The notes under the pieces: generated by a model
What the model saw: only the letters and a program-made list of their open reading frames with translations
Database searches by the model: none
What the model was told of the DNA's origin: nothing
Assembly (NCBI GenBank): GCA_023248615.1
Contig: JAHFEI010000075.1
Span: 1-8,226 of the forward strand
Reading direction: 5' to 3'
Origin: Nitrospinales bacterium
GTDB lineage: Bacteria > Nitrospinota_A > UBA7883 > JACRGQ01
DNA length: 8,226 nucleotides
In this document: positions 1 through 5,564 of the stretch, in pieces
How the letters are laid out: every line of letters begins with the position of its first letter
Numbering within the stretch: position 1 is the first letter of the stretch
Made by a program: the position numbers and the translations under genes

Positions 1-258
1 AAGCTTTCCGGGGAGGCGATGGCGAGGGTGGAAGAAGTTGTAGCCTCGCACACAGGCACACCCTTTTGCGGAGAGGGTGCGCAAAAATATTCCGCCCAGT
101 TGGGAAATACGGCGGAAGTAATCAGCTTTAACGGAACCATAGCGGCGGGCGTGGCGTTGCGCGCCTGGGAAAAGATGCGGGATGGACACGGCGGCGTGGG
201 GCCGCTGAAACCCAACTACATCCAGAAAAGTGCCGCCGAGAAATCCATAAACCTTTAA
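1..258 (+). CDS. tsaB: tRNA threonylcarbamoyladenosine biosynthesis protein TsaB, C-terminal part (5' truncated by window)
   Basis: This open frame enters from the left edge in frame 1 and ends at TAA 256-258, so about 85 C-terminal residues are visible. The motif CGEGAQKY matches the (G)DGA..y segment of TsaB. The end, GPLKPNYIQKSAAE, matches the family tail in which a PlYlR-like motif is followed by s-x-AE. TsaB is the catalytically inactive ASKHA-fold partner of TsaD; with TsaE it supports transfer of threonylcarbamoyl to A37 of ANN-decoding tRNAs in the cytoplasm. The true start is outside the window; the internal ATG at 19 is not the start because the frame continues upstream. The next gene begins 15 bp downstream. 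Family assignment is from recognised motifs and is fairly sure. Confidence 0.85.
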   Translation, partial: KLSGEAMARVEEVVASHTGTPFCGEGAQKYSAQLGNTAEVISFNGTIAAGVALRAWEKMRDGHGGVGPLKPNYIQKSAAEKSINL

Positions 259-273
259 CCAAGGAGAATTATT

Positions 274-501
274 ATGGCCACATCGCTCCACAATGACCCG
301 CGCTTTGAGCACCTTTACGAGCACAACGCGGCCTTCCGCGAGCTTAGCAAACAACACCAAGATATCCAAAAAGAGGCGGATAAGCTTAATAAGGCGCTGT
401 ACCTAAGCCCCGATTTGGACATGCGCATACACGAACTCAAAAAAATGAAGCTGGAAATAAAGGACAAGCTGGGGGCGATGCTTGAAAGCGTAAACCCCTG
501 A
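274..501 (+). CDS. YdcH/DUF465 family small coiled-coil protein
   Basis: This is a complete 75-residue protein. A clean Shine-Dalgarno AAGGAGA (261-267) sits 6 bp before the ATG, fixing the start. The pattern FEHLYEHNAAFRELSKQHQDIQ, then a mid-protein SPDLDMRIHELKKMKLEIKDKL, matches the DUF465 (YdcH) signature: an F-x-x-L..eh..L start and a C-terminal LKKxKLxLKD helix ending in a short ML tail. It is almost entirely helical and charged, as expected for a short antiparallel coiled-coil hairpin with no signal peptide or membrane segment. The biochemical role of the family is unknown; members are small cytoplasmic proteins common in proteobacteria. Its closeness to tsaB suggests co-transcription, but there is no obvious functional link. 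Confidence 0.85.
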   Translation: MATSLHNDPRFEHLYEHNAAFRELSKQHQDIQKEADKLNKALYLSPDLDMRIHELKKMKLEIKDKLGAMLESVNP

Positions 502-613
502 AGGGAAAACCGGTGTGGGAGTTGGCATTTGCCGCACGGCTCCCGCATCGGCATTATCCCTTCGCCATTATCGCCGCAACGGAAAAAAGAACGGCCACTT
601 TGAGGGACAACAG

Positions 614-895
614 ATGAAGAAGACTAAAGACGAACACAACCACAGCGGAAAAAACTGCCACAAGACCCTCACGCAGATGTCGGATTACGTGGATGGCGAA
701 CTGGATTTGAAAAGCAAAAAAGGGCTGGAAAAACACTTTTCCAACTGCAAGGTATGCGTGGCTGTGATGGGTACGCTGAGAAAAACCATAGAAATATTCC
801 GCTCTAAGCCGGTGGAAAAAATGCCCAAAAGTGTCTTGCGTGGCATTCATGTCGCCATCCGCGATGAAATGCGCGGCGCAGGTAAAACAAAATGA
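614..895 (+). CDS. ZAS/zf-HC2 zinc-binding anti-sigma-type protein, cytoplasmic, 93 aa
   Basis: The protein carries C15-x25-H41-x3-C45-x2-C48, the spacing of the ZAS (zinc-binding anti-sigma, zf-HC2) domain, around a central YVDGELD turn typical of the family. ZAS domains bind ECF sigma factors and block core RNA polymerase binding, and some respond to thiol oxidation. No transmembrane helix follows the domain; the protein ends about 45 residues later in a basic tail (RGAGKTK), so it would be a soluble regulator. The start at 614 is chosen because GAGGG (602-606) lies a suitable distance upstream and the His/Cys-rich N-terminus begins there. The same frame stays open to an ATG at 515, but that extension looks non-coding. 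The stop overlaps the start of the CoA-binding gene (ATGA), implying translational coupling. No sigma factor gene is visible. Zinc binding and anti-sigma activity are inferred; the motif is seen directly. Confidence 0.75.
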   Translation: MKKTKDEHNHSGKNCHKTLTQMSDYVDGELDLKSKKGLEKHFSNCKVCVAVMGTLRKTIEIFRSKPVEKMPKSVLRGIHVAIRDEMRGAGKTK

Positions 896-1338
896 GCGGC
901 GAGGAAACCGGGGCTTGCGAATTTCCAGCGGAGCCAAACAACCCGGAACTGGTTAAAACCATAATCACCGAATACAAAACTATCGCAGTTGTCGGCATAT
1001 CAAAGAAAGAGGATCGTGACAGCCACCGGGTGGCCGCATACCTGAAAAAAAACGGCTACACCATCATACCGGTAAACCCGCAGGAGGAAGAGATACTGGG
1101 GGAGAAATGCTATAAATCGCTGGCAGACATACCGTTCCCGGTAGATGTGGTGGATGTGTTCCGAAAACCTTCCGCGTTGCCTGGGCTGGCGGACGAGATA
1201 ATACCTGTGCGCCCGAAAGCCGTATGGTTCCAACTGGGGATAGTCAATAACGAAGCGGCAAAAAAACTGGCCGATGCCGGAATACCGGTTGTGCAAAACC
1301 TCTGCATAAAAATCGAACACGCGCGCCTTTTAGGGTAG
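892..1338 (+). CDS. CoA-binding domain protein (YccU-like Rossmann fold)
   Basis: This 148-residue protein matches the CoA_binding_2 (YccU) family over its length. It has an N-terminal beta strand and glycine turn IAVVGISKKEDRDSH at about residues 31-45, the GYTIIPVNP strand at about 55-63, an ILGEKCYKSLADIP segment, VDVVDVFRKP, the AVWFQLGIVN strand near 106-115, and the conserved tail CIKIEHARLL. The fold binds CoA or a related nucleotide in the cytoplasm; no enzymatic activity is established for stand-alone members. The start ATG overlaps the stop of the ZAS gene by four bases, so translation is probably coupled. The Cys in the QNLCIKIEH motif is conserved in relatives. A shared regulatory role with the ZAS protein is possible but speculative. 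The gene is followed by a terminator about 50 bp downstream. Confidence 0.85.
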   Translation: MSGEETGACEFPAEPNNPELVKTIITEYKTIAVVGISKKEDRDSHRVAAYLKKNGYTIIPVNPQEEEILGEKCYKSLADIPFPVDVVDVFRKPSALPGLADEIIPVRPKAVWFQLGIVNNEAAKKLADAGIPVVQNLCIKIEHARLLG

Positions 1339-1388
1339 GCCGCGCAACAGTAAAACCGAAACCGCACCGGAGGCGGGATATCGGGACG

Positions 1389-1433
1389 AAAAAAAAGCCG
1401 GTTCCACTCCCGGCAGAAACGGCTCTCTTTTTT
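1389..1433. terminator. Bidirectional rho-independent terminator between convergent genes
   Basis: Two competing hairpins share this site. For minus-strand transcripts, GCCGG (1397-1401) pairs with CCGGC (1410-1414) over an 8-nt loop, and the eight As at 1389-1396 become a U8 tract directly after the stem, an excellent terminator. For plus-strand transcripts, AGCCG (1396-1400) pairs with CGGCT (1420-1424), extendable inward with one mismatch, followed by CTC and six Ts (1428-1433). It lies between the CoA-binding gene (+) and the small acidic-motif gene (-), where a two-way terminator is expected. Confidence 0.8.
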
Positions 1434-1470
1434 ATTCGCCTGTGCCGATGCTTCCACCGGCGCTACGATT

Positions 1471-1653
1471 TTAGGCTTTTACGTCTACGGCGCTTTTCTG
1501 GACTTCCTGTTTGGCGACCTTCGAGGATTCCTTGGACTCTACGTCGCCATCCCTATCCTGGTCTTTTGCCGCACTGGGGGCGGGACTCACCGCCTGTTTT
1601 TTTGCGCTGTGGCTTGCTACTGCGTTTGCAGTCGCCTCTCCGGATACCTTCAT
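1471..1653 (-). CDS. Small hydrophilic protein with EF-hand-like DxDxDG loop (paralogue B of a tandem pair)
   Basis: This is a 60-residue protein starting MKVSGEAT. A Shine-Dalgarno AGGAGA (complement of 1662-1667) lies 8 bp before the ATG. It is rich in Ala, Ser, Lys and Asp, with no signal peptide, membrane helix or cysteine. Residues 31-42, DQDRDGDVESKE, fit a full 12-position EF-hand loop: Asp at 1, 3 and 5, Gly at 6, Val at 8 and Glu at 12. The flanks look disordered rather than like EF helices. The C-terminus, AKQEVQKSAVDVKA, resembles that of the upstream paralogue (AKQE..., VDVAA), and both start MKV-x-G. Calcium binding is a motif-based inference. I do not recognise the family; the strong ribosome binding site and paralogy argue that it is a real gene. 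It ends about 40 bp before a strong terminator. Confidence 0.65.
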   Translation of the reverse strand: MKVSGEATANAVASHSAKKQAVSPAPSAAKDQDRDGDVESKESSKVAKQEVQKSAVDVKA

Positions 1654-1667
1654 CTTTACTGTCTCCT

Positions 1668-1700
1668 AAAAAATTAGTGGGGCCACCGGGTCAATTCCCG
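1668..1700 (-). terminator. Weak intercistronic hairpin plus U-tract (possible attenuator)
   Basis: Reading on the minus strand after paralogue A stops, CGGG pairs with CCCG over a 6-nt loop (1687-1700). A very tight GTGG/CCAC stem (1677-1686) follows, then TAATTTTTT (T-run complementary to 1668-1673), directly before the Shine-Dalgarno of paralogue B. The stems are short, so this would be a partial terminator at best and could set the expression ratio of the two small proteins. It may be chance. Confidence 0.25.
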
Positions 1701-1701
1701 T

Positions 1702-1890
1702 TTAGGCGGCTACGTCTACGTTATTTCCTTTGGCGGTCGTTTCCTGCTTTGCGGCTTGGGCAGATTTGGTTCCGTCATTATCGCCATCGGAGTCCCCACC
1801 GGCCCTGCTGGCGCCCTTGGTCTTCAACGCCTGCGATGCCTGAACAAGCTGCTTGACTGATTCGCTACTGCTAGACCCTTGAACTTTCAT
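1702..1890 (-). CDS. Small hydrophilic protein with DxDxDG motif (paralogue A of a tandem pair)
   Basis: This is a 62-residue protein beginning MKVQGSSSSESVKQL. It is preceded by a near-ideal Shine-Dalgarno GGAGGT (complement of 1896-1901) with a 5-bp spacer. The N-terminal half (SVKQLVQASQALKTK) could form a short helix. The centre, GDSDGDNDGTKS, contains DGDNDG, the first half of a calcium loop, but lacks the hydrophobic residue at position 8 and Glu at 12 that paralogue B has. The C-terminus, AKQETTAKGNNVDVAA, parallels B. The last codons of both genes also share the DNA string TACGTCTACG just inside the stop, supporting a tandem duplication followed by divergence. No cysteines, signal peptide or membrane segment. 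Function is unknown; abundant expression is suggested only by the strong ribosome binding site. It is the first gene of the minus-strand pair. Confidence 0.65.
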   Translation of the reverse strand: MKVQGSSSSESVKQLVQASQALKTKGASRAGGDSDGDNDGTKSAQAAKQETTAKGNNVDVAA

Positions 1891-1939
1891 GACTTACCTC
1901 CAAATTTGCTCCGCACGTTTAATGTATGCAAGTATCCGC

Positions 1940-1958
1940 TTCCGATATTTTATCGGAA
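1940..1958. promoter_or_regulatory. Perfect 8-bp inverted repeat, candidate operator upstream of the small paralogue pair
   Basis: TTCCGATA (1940-1947) and TATCGGAA (1951-1958) form a perfect dyad around TTT. It lies about 50 bp upstream of the ATG of paralogue A, in the leader region between that gene and the 102-residue gene further upstream. It has no U-tract directly after it in either direction, which favours an operator or mRNA leader hairpin over a terminator. The rest of the 1891-2096 gap shows no gene I can support; it also holds a short TCCGC/GCGGA dyad at 2078-2096 just beyond the stop of the next gene, without a T-run. Confidence 0.45.
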
Positions 1959-2096
1959 CCTTGACGGAAAACTTTAGCGGTATTTGAGCGCCCGGCAATT
2001 AATTTTGCCTAGAGCCAAGGCGTTATGAAACAAAAGGCGGGTGAAACAGCCCCGTAGCAGATGGCGCGGCGATAAGCTCCGCAAAGAAGTGGCGGA

Positions 2097-2405
2097 TCAG
2101 ATTTCGTTTTCCATATCCCTGCTTTCCCGCCAAGCAGAGTCCGGTTCCCTCCTCACGGTGTACGGCAGTATTTCCTCGATTCGATATTTGATTTTATGGG
2201 TCTTTAGTTCGATTTTGATGCCTATTATTTTTCCGCTTATCCAATCCTTGGAATCTAGCGTTTCGGCATTGGGCCTGAAACGCACCTTTTCATCAATTTT
2301 AAAAAGAAAGACGCCATGCCCCTGCAACTCGCAGTGCTCTACCTCGCTTTTTTTCTCGGAGGTAAATCCGCAAATCTTACATGAATACTCGACGGGTTCC
2401 GCCAT
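2097..2405 (-). CDS. Small zinc-finger-like protein with beta-rich C-terminal domain, function unknown
   Basis: This is a 102-residue protein beginning MAEPVEYSCKICG. A purine-rich AGGAAAGGAA (complement of 2411-2420) sits 5 bp before the ATG. Residues 9-30 hold C9-x2-C12-x11-H24-x5-H30 with an extra Cys at 25, a C2H2-like zinc knuckle (CKICGFTSEKK then EHCELQGH). The remaining 70 residues alternate hydrophobic and charged positions (FKIDEKVRFRP, WISGKIIGIKIE, HKIKYRIEE), as in a small SH3/KOW/Tudor-like barrel, and the order 'zinc knuckle, then KVRF..W..G.I' resembles short hypothetical proteins of many bacteria. There is no signal peptide or membrane helix. The gene looks more AT-rich than its neighbours. 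A nucleic-acid or protein-binding role is inference only. The opposite-strand frame in this region lacks family resemblance and is treated as a shadow. Confidence 0.65.
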   Translation of the reverse strand: MAEPVEYSCKICGFTSEKKSEVEHCELQGHGVFLFKIDEKVRFRPNAETLDSKDWISGKIIGIKIELKTHKIKYRIEEILPYTVRREPDSAWRESRDMENEI

Positions 2406-2455
2406 GCCTTTTCCTTTCCTCGTGTTTTTTCCGAAAGCCCACTACACGGAGAATT

Positions 2456-2602
2456 ATGGCACAAAATAAACCGGGCGGAACATTAAAAACGGTACCACTT
2501 ATAGGCCGATACCGTATTCACTACTTCCCCCTGAAACCGCCATGCCGGAGTTCCAGGTTTTCACCATATCAATTCCATAAGCAATACTTATCGCCCCATT
2601 AG
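2456..2602 (+). CDS. Doubtful 48-residue open frame in the gap upstream of soeA
   Basis: An ATG at 2456 follows CGGAGAATT, a reasonable Shine-Dalgarno and spacer very like that of the DUF465 gene, and opens a frame to TAG at 2600-2602. The peptide (MAQNKPGGTLKTVPLIG...) is basic and Pro/Tyr-rich, with no family I recognise. The reverse strand of the same stretch also reads as plausible protein ending in EYGIGL, so this 273-bp gap may hold a gene fragment rather than a gene. Listed for completeness with low confidence. Confidence 0.15.
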   Translation: MAQNKPGGTLKTVPLIGRYRIHYFPLKPPCRSSRFSPYQFHKQYLSPH

Positions 2603-2612
2603 AATTACTGCT

Positions 2613-2622
2613 TTGTGCACAA
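2613..2622. promoter_or_regulatory. TTGTGCACAA palindrome, candidate regulator site at the soeA promoter
   Basis: A perfect 10-bp palindrome whose left half forms the proposed -35 hexamer of the soeA promoter. A protein bound here would occlude or assist RNA polymerase. It does not match the FNR consensus TTGAT-N4-ATCAA. It contains TGTG/CACA but lacks the CRP half-site spacing. The regulator is unknown and chance occurrence is possible. Confidence 0.3.
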
Positions 2623-2641
2623 CGGCTCCCTTTCGTAGTAT
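2613..2641 (+). promoter_or_regulatory. Candidate sigma70-type promoter for soeABC
   Basis: TTGTGC (2613-2618) and TAGTAT (2636-2641) are separated by exactly 17 bp, matching three of six and four of six consensus positions. The predicted transcription start would fall near 2648, leaving a leader of about 30 nt before the soeA ATG, which contains AAGGGG as a Shine-Dalgarno about 10 bp upstream of the start. Position and spacing are good, hexamers only moderate. Confidence 0.4.
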
Positions 2642-2678
2642 GCTGGATAACACAGTTTAAATAAGGGGTTGCCATACC

Positions 2679-5564
2679 ATGTCCGACGCCATCATAGAAA
2701 AAGACGGGCATAGGCTGGCTCCCGGCGAAGATATAAAATACACCACGTGCTACATGTGCGCCTGCCGATGCGGCATAAAGATAACCATGCAGGACGGTAA
2801 GATACGCTACATCCAGGGAAACCCGGACCACCCCACAAACCAAGGGGTAATTTGCGCCAAGGGTTCTTCCGGCATAATGAAACAGTTCAGCCCAGGACGC
2901 ATAACAAAGCCGTTGCTCCGCAAACAGGGGGCAGAGCGCGGGCAGGCCGACTTTGAAGAAATATCGTGGGAACGCGCGATGGACATACTGGTGGCGCGGC
3001 TGAAAAAAATACGCTCCACAGACCCAAAAAAACTTGCCTTCTTTACCGGGCGCGACCAGATGCAGGCCCTGACATCCTACTGGGCAAAGCAGTTTGGCAC
3101 GCCGAATTTCGCCGCACACGGCGGATTTTGCTCCGTAAACATGGCTACCGGCATGATTTACTCCATCGGCGGTAGCAGTTGGGAATTCGGCGGCGTGGAT
3201 TATGAACGCTCGAAATACATGTTCCTTCTCGGCGTGGCGGAGGACCACGATTCCAACCCCCTGAAAATGGGAATAACCAAAATGCGCGCGCATGGCGGTA
3301 AGCTGGTTGTCATCAATCCCGTGCGCTCGGGCTACGGTGCAGTGGCGGACGAATGGATGCCGGTAAAACCGGGAACCGATGGCGCGCTGATAATGGGCAT
3401 GATACACGTGCTGATGAAGAATGGGCTGTACGACAAGGAGTTCCTTACCTCCACCACAAACGCCGCATACCTTATCGAAATGGATAAGGGAGGCGAACGT
3501 GAGGGGCTTCCCTACCTGCTGGAAGAAAGGGACATGCAGCAGACGCAAAACACAGTTTGGGATTTGAAAAGCGGCTCGGTTCAGGAGGCGCACCAGGAAA
3601 ACATTGACCCCTCGTTATTCGGCGTCTACAAAGGCAAAGACGGCAAGACGCTTACCACCGGCTTCCAACTCCTGTATGACCGCGTGATGGCGGAGTACTC
3701 GCCCCAGCAGGTGGAAAAAATATGCGGCATACCGGCGGAGCGGATAGAGACCGTGGCGCTGGAAGCGGGTACAATGGCACGAGACGAAATTATCACGCTA
3801 CCGATAGAGTGGACTGATGTATGGGGGCGCGAGCATAAGACAGTGACCGGCAAACCGGTATCGGTACATGCCATGCGGGGGCTTGCGGCACATTCCAACG
3901 GGTTCCAGACCATCCGTTCGCTTTCCGTATTCATGATGCTTTTGGGCATTATCGACAGGCCGGGCGGCTTCCGCTACAAAGCGCCGTTTCCCAAACCGAT
4001 ACCCCCCTGCCCCAAGCCGATAAATTCCCCGGACATGATAAAGCCGAACACCCCGCTTCCAAACCCGGAACTGGGCTTCCCGTCCAACCCCGACCACCTG
4101 ATGGTGGATGGGCAGGGAAACCCGATGCGTATCGACAAGGCCTTCAGTTGGGAATTCCCGCTTACCGCGCACGGCATGATGCAAAATGTGATTACAAACG
4201 CCCACAACAAAGACCCGTACGCCATAGACACCCTGATTATATTTATGGCAAACATGGCTTGGAACTCCACCATGAACACAGGCGGCGTAATGGATATGCT
4301 TACCGCGAAAGACGACGATGGGGGATACAAAATCCCGTTCATGGTGGTAAGCGACGCGTTTTTTAGCGAGCAGGTGGCGTACGGCGACCTGATTTTACCG
4401 GATACAACCTATCTGGAGCGGCACGACGTCATCTCCCTGCTGGACAGGCCGATAAGCGACTACGACCACCCGGCAGACGCGATACGCCAGCCGATACTGG
4501 AGCCGAAAGGCGAGTGCAGGCCGTTCCAGCAGACGCTGATAGACCTGGCAAACGCGCTGGGGCTACAAGGTTTTTGCGATGACAACGGCAAGCCGCTTTT
4601 CAAGACCTACCATGAATTTATTGTCGGGTGGGAATCGGCTCCCGGCTCTGGCGTCGGCTTTTTGGCCGGATGGCGCGGGAAAGACGGTAACAAACATATG
4701 GTGGGCGAGCCAAACCCAAACCAGTGGGAAGCGTACCTGAAGAACAAGTCGTTCTTCGAGATAGAGCTGGAAGAATCCATACAGTACAACCGCAATATCA
4801 ACCAGGGATACCTCAACTGGGCGCAAAGCCGCAAGCTGATACGGCTGAACGACCCTATCGTCATGCATTTTTATTCCGAAGTGCTGCAACGCTTCCGGCT
4901 CGCCGCCAAAGGGCAACGCGAGGGACGCCAACCAGCCACCGAAGCGCAAAAGCAAAGGATATTAAAATATTTCGACCCAGTGCCTTTCTGGTACGAACCG
5001 ATAGAGCGCATGCAGTTAGACGGCAAAAAATATCCATTCTTCGCCATCACCCAACGCCCAATGCCGATGTACCACTCGTGGGACAGCCAAAACGCGTGGC
5101 TCCGCCAGATACTGGGGCAAAATTTCCTGTACATGAACGGGGACAAAGGCCAGGAGCTCGGCTTAAACGATATGGATTGGGCCTGGGTGGAATCGCCCAC
5201 CGGCAAAATACGGGTGCAGGTGAAATTCTCCGAAGCGGTGCAACCCGACACCGTGTGGACATGGAACGGCATAGGCAAAATGTCCGGCGCGTGGAACCTG
5301 GACCCGGAAGCGGATGAGGCGCGAAAGGCATTCCTGCTGAACCACTGCATAACGGAAGAAATCGCGGACGAGTTCAGCGGGAAGCAGGTTTCCAATTCCG
5401 ACCCGATATCCGGCCAGGCCGCGTGGTACGACTTGCGCGTAAAAATATACAAGGCGGATGGGACAGGCTCCTGGCCTCAGTTCCACACGCTAAAACCGCT
5501 GGCGCATATGGAAGGGCGGAAGAAAATATTGCGTTACGAATTCATGCGGAGAAACGGGAAATGA
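2679..5564 (+). CDS. soeA: SoeA-type molybdopterin oxidoreductase, catalytic subunit (cytoplasmic sulfite dehydrogenase candidate)
   Basis: This is a complete 961-residue protein of the DMSO reductase (CISM) superfamily. The N-terminal [4Fe-4S] site is C24-x2-C27-x3-C31 with C59 in the VICAKGSSG motif, plus an additional Cys29. The segments DPKKLAFFTGRDQ, QFGTPNFAAHGGFCSVN, GVAEDHDSNPLK and NPVRSGYGAVADEW are those of SoeA proteins as I recall them; Cys151 in GGFCSVN is the likely Mo ligand position. The molybdopterin-dinucleotide-binding C-terminal domain runs from about residue 785 (YPFFAITQRP) to 945. There is no twin-arginine signal: the N-terminus goes straight from MSDAIIEKDG to the cluster, which predicts a cytoplasmic active site, unlike PsrA, PhsA or TtrA. 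SoeABC oxidises sulfite to sulfate and sends electrons to quinone. Size and the B and C subunits downstream agree. Alternatives are a cytoplasmic sulfur or polysulfide reductase; substrate and direction are inference. Confidence 0.85.
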   Translation: MSDAIIEKDGHRLAPGEDIKYTTCYMCACRCGIKITMQDGKIRYIQGNPDHPTNQGVICAKGSSGIMKQFSPGRITKPLLRKQGAERGQADFEEISWERAMDILVARLKKIRSTDPKKLAFFTGRDQMQALTSYWAKQFGTPNFAAHGGFCSVNMATGMIYSIGGSSWEFGGVDYERSKYMFLLGVAEDHDSNPLKMGITKMRAHGGKLVVINPVRSGYGAVADEWMPVKPGTDGALIMGMIHVLMKNGLYDKEFLTSTTNAAYLIEMDKGGEREGLPYLLEERDMQQTQNTVWDLKSGSVQEAHQENIDPSLFGVYKGKDGKTLTTGFQLLYDRVMAEYSPQQVEKICGIPAERIETVALEAGTMARDEIITLPIEWTDVWGREHKTVTGKPVSVHAMRGLAAHSNGFQTIRSLSVFMMLLGIIDRPGGFRYKAPFPKPIPPCPKPINSPDMIKPNTPLPNPELGFPSNPDHLMVDGQGNPMRIDKAFSWEFPLTAHGMMQNVITNAHNKDPYAIDTLIIFMANMAWNSTMNTGGVMDMLTAKDDDGGYKIPFMVVSDAFFSEQVAYGDLILPDTTYLERHDVISLLDRPISDYDHPADAIRQPILEPKGECRPFQQTLIDLANALGLQGFCDDNGKPLFKTYHEFIVGWESAPGSGVGFLAGWRGKDGNKHMVGEPNPNQWEAYLKNKSFFEIELEESIQYNRNINQGYLNWAQSRKLIRLNDPIVMHFYSEVLQRFRLAAKGQREGRQPATEAQKQRILKYFDPVPFWYEPIERMQLDGKKYPFFAITQRPMPMYHSWDSQNAWLRQILGQNFLYMNGDKGQELGLNDMDWAWVESPTGKIRVQVKFSEAVQPDTVWTWNGIGKMSGAWNLDPEADEARKAFLLNHCITEEIADEFSGKQVSNSDPISGQAAWYDLRVKIYKADGTGSWPQFHTLKPLAHMEGRKKILRYEFMRRNGK

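Noticed and set aside
506..545. GTGGGAG...CTCCCGC imperfect hairpin after the DUF465 gene
   Set aside because: Long loop and no T-run; not convincing as a terminator.
515..613. N-terminal extension of the ZAS protein from an ATG at 515
   Set aside because: The extension lacks a convincing Shine-Dalgarno and family resemblance; the start at 614 has a better GAGGG and begins just before the His/Cys-rich part.
1566..1856. 96-codon open frame on the + strand across both small paralogues
   Set aside because: Arg/Pro-rich composition typical of an antisense shadow; the minus-strand frames have ribosome binding sites and paralogy.
1891..1958. Sigma54-type promoter upstream of the small paralogues (TTGCA on the minus strand)
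   Set aside because: No GG doublet at the required 10-bp spacing from the GC, so the -24/-12 pattern fails.
2041..2469. 142-codon open frame on the + strand opposite the zinc-knuckle gene
   Set aside because: It is Ser/Leu/Phe-rich without motifs, has no good ribosome binding site, and is antisense to a gene with clear Cys/His ligands and a Shine-Dalgarno.
2499..3593. 364-codon open frame on the - strand overlapping the start of soeA
   Set aside because: Nearly all of it is antisense to the well-conserved soeA N-terminal domain and shows no family motifs; only the part in the gap was kept as a low-interest observation.
4724..5317. 197-codon open frame on the + strand inside soeA
   Set aside because: Out of frame within conserved soeA sequence, rich in Arg/Pro, with no independent start signals.
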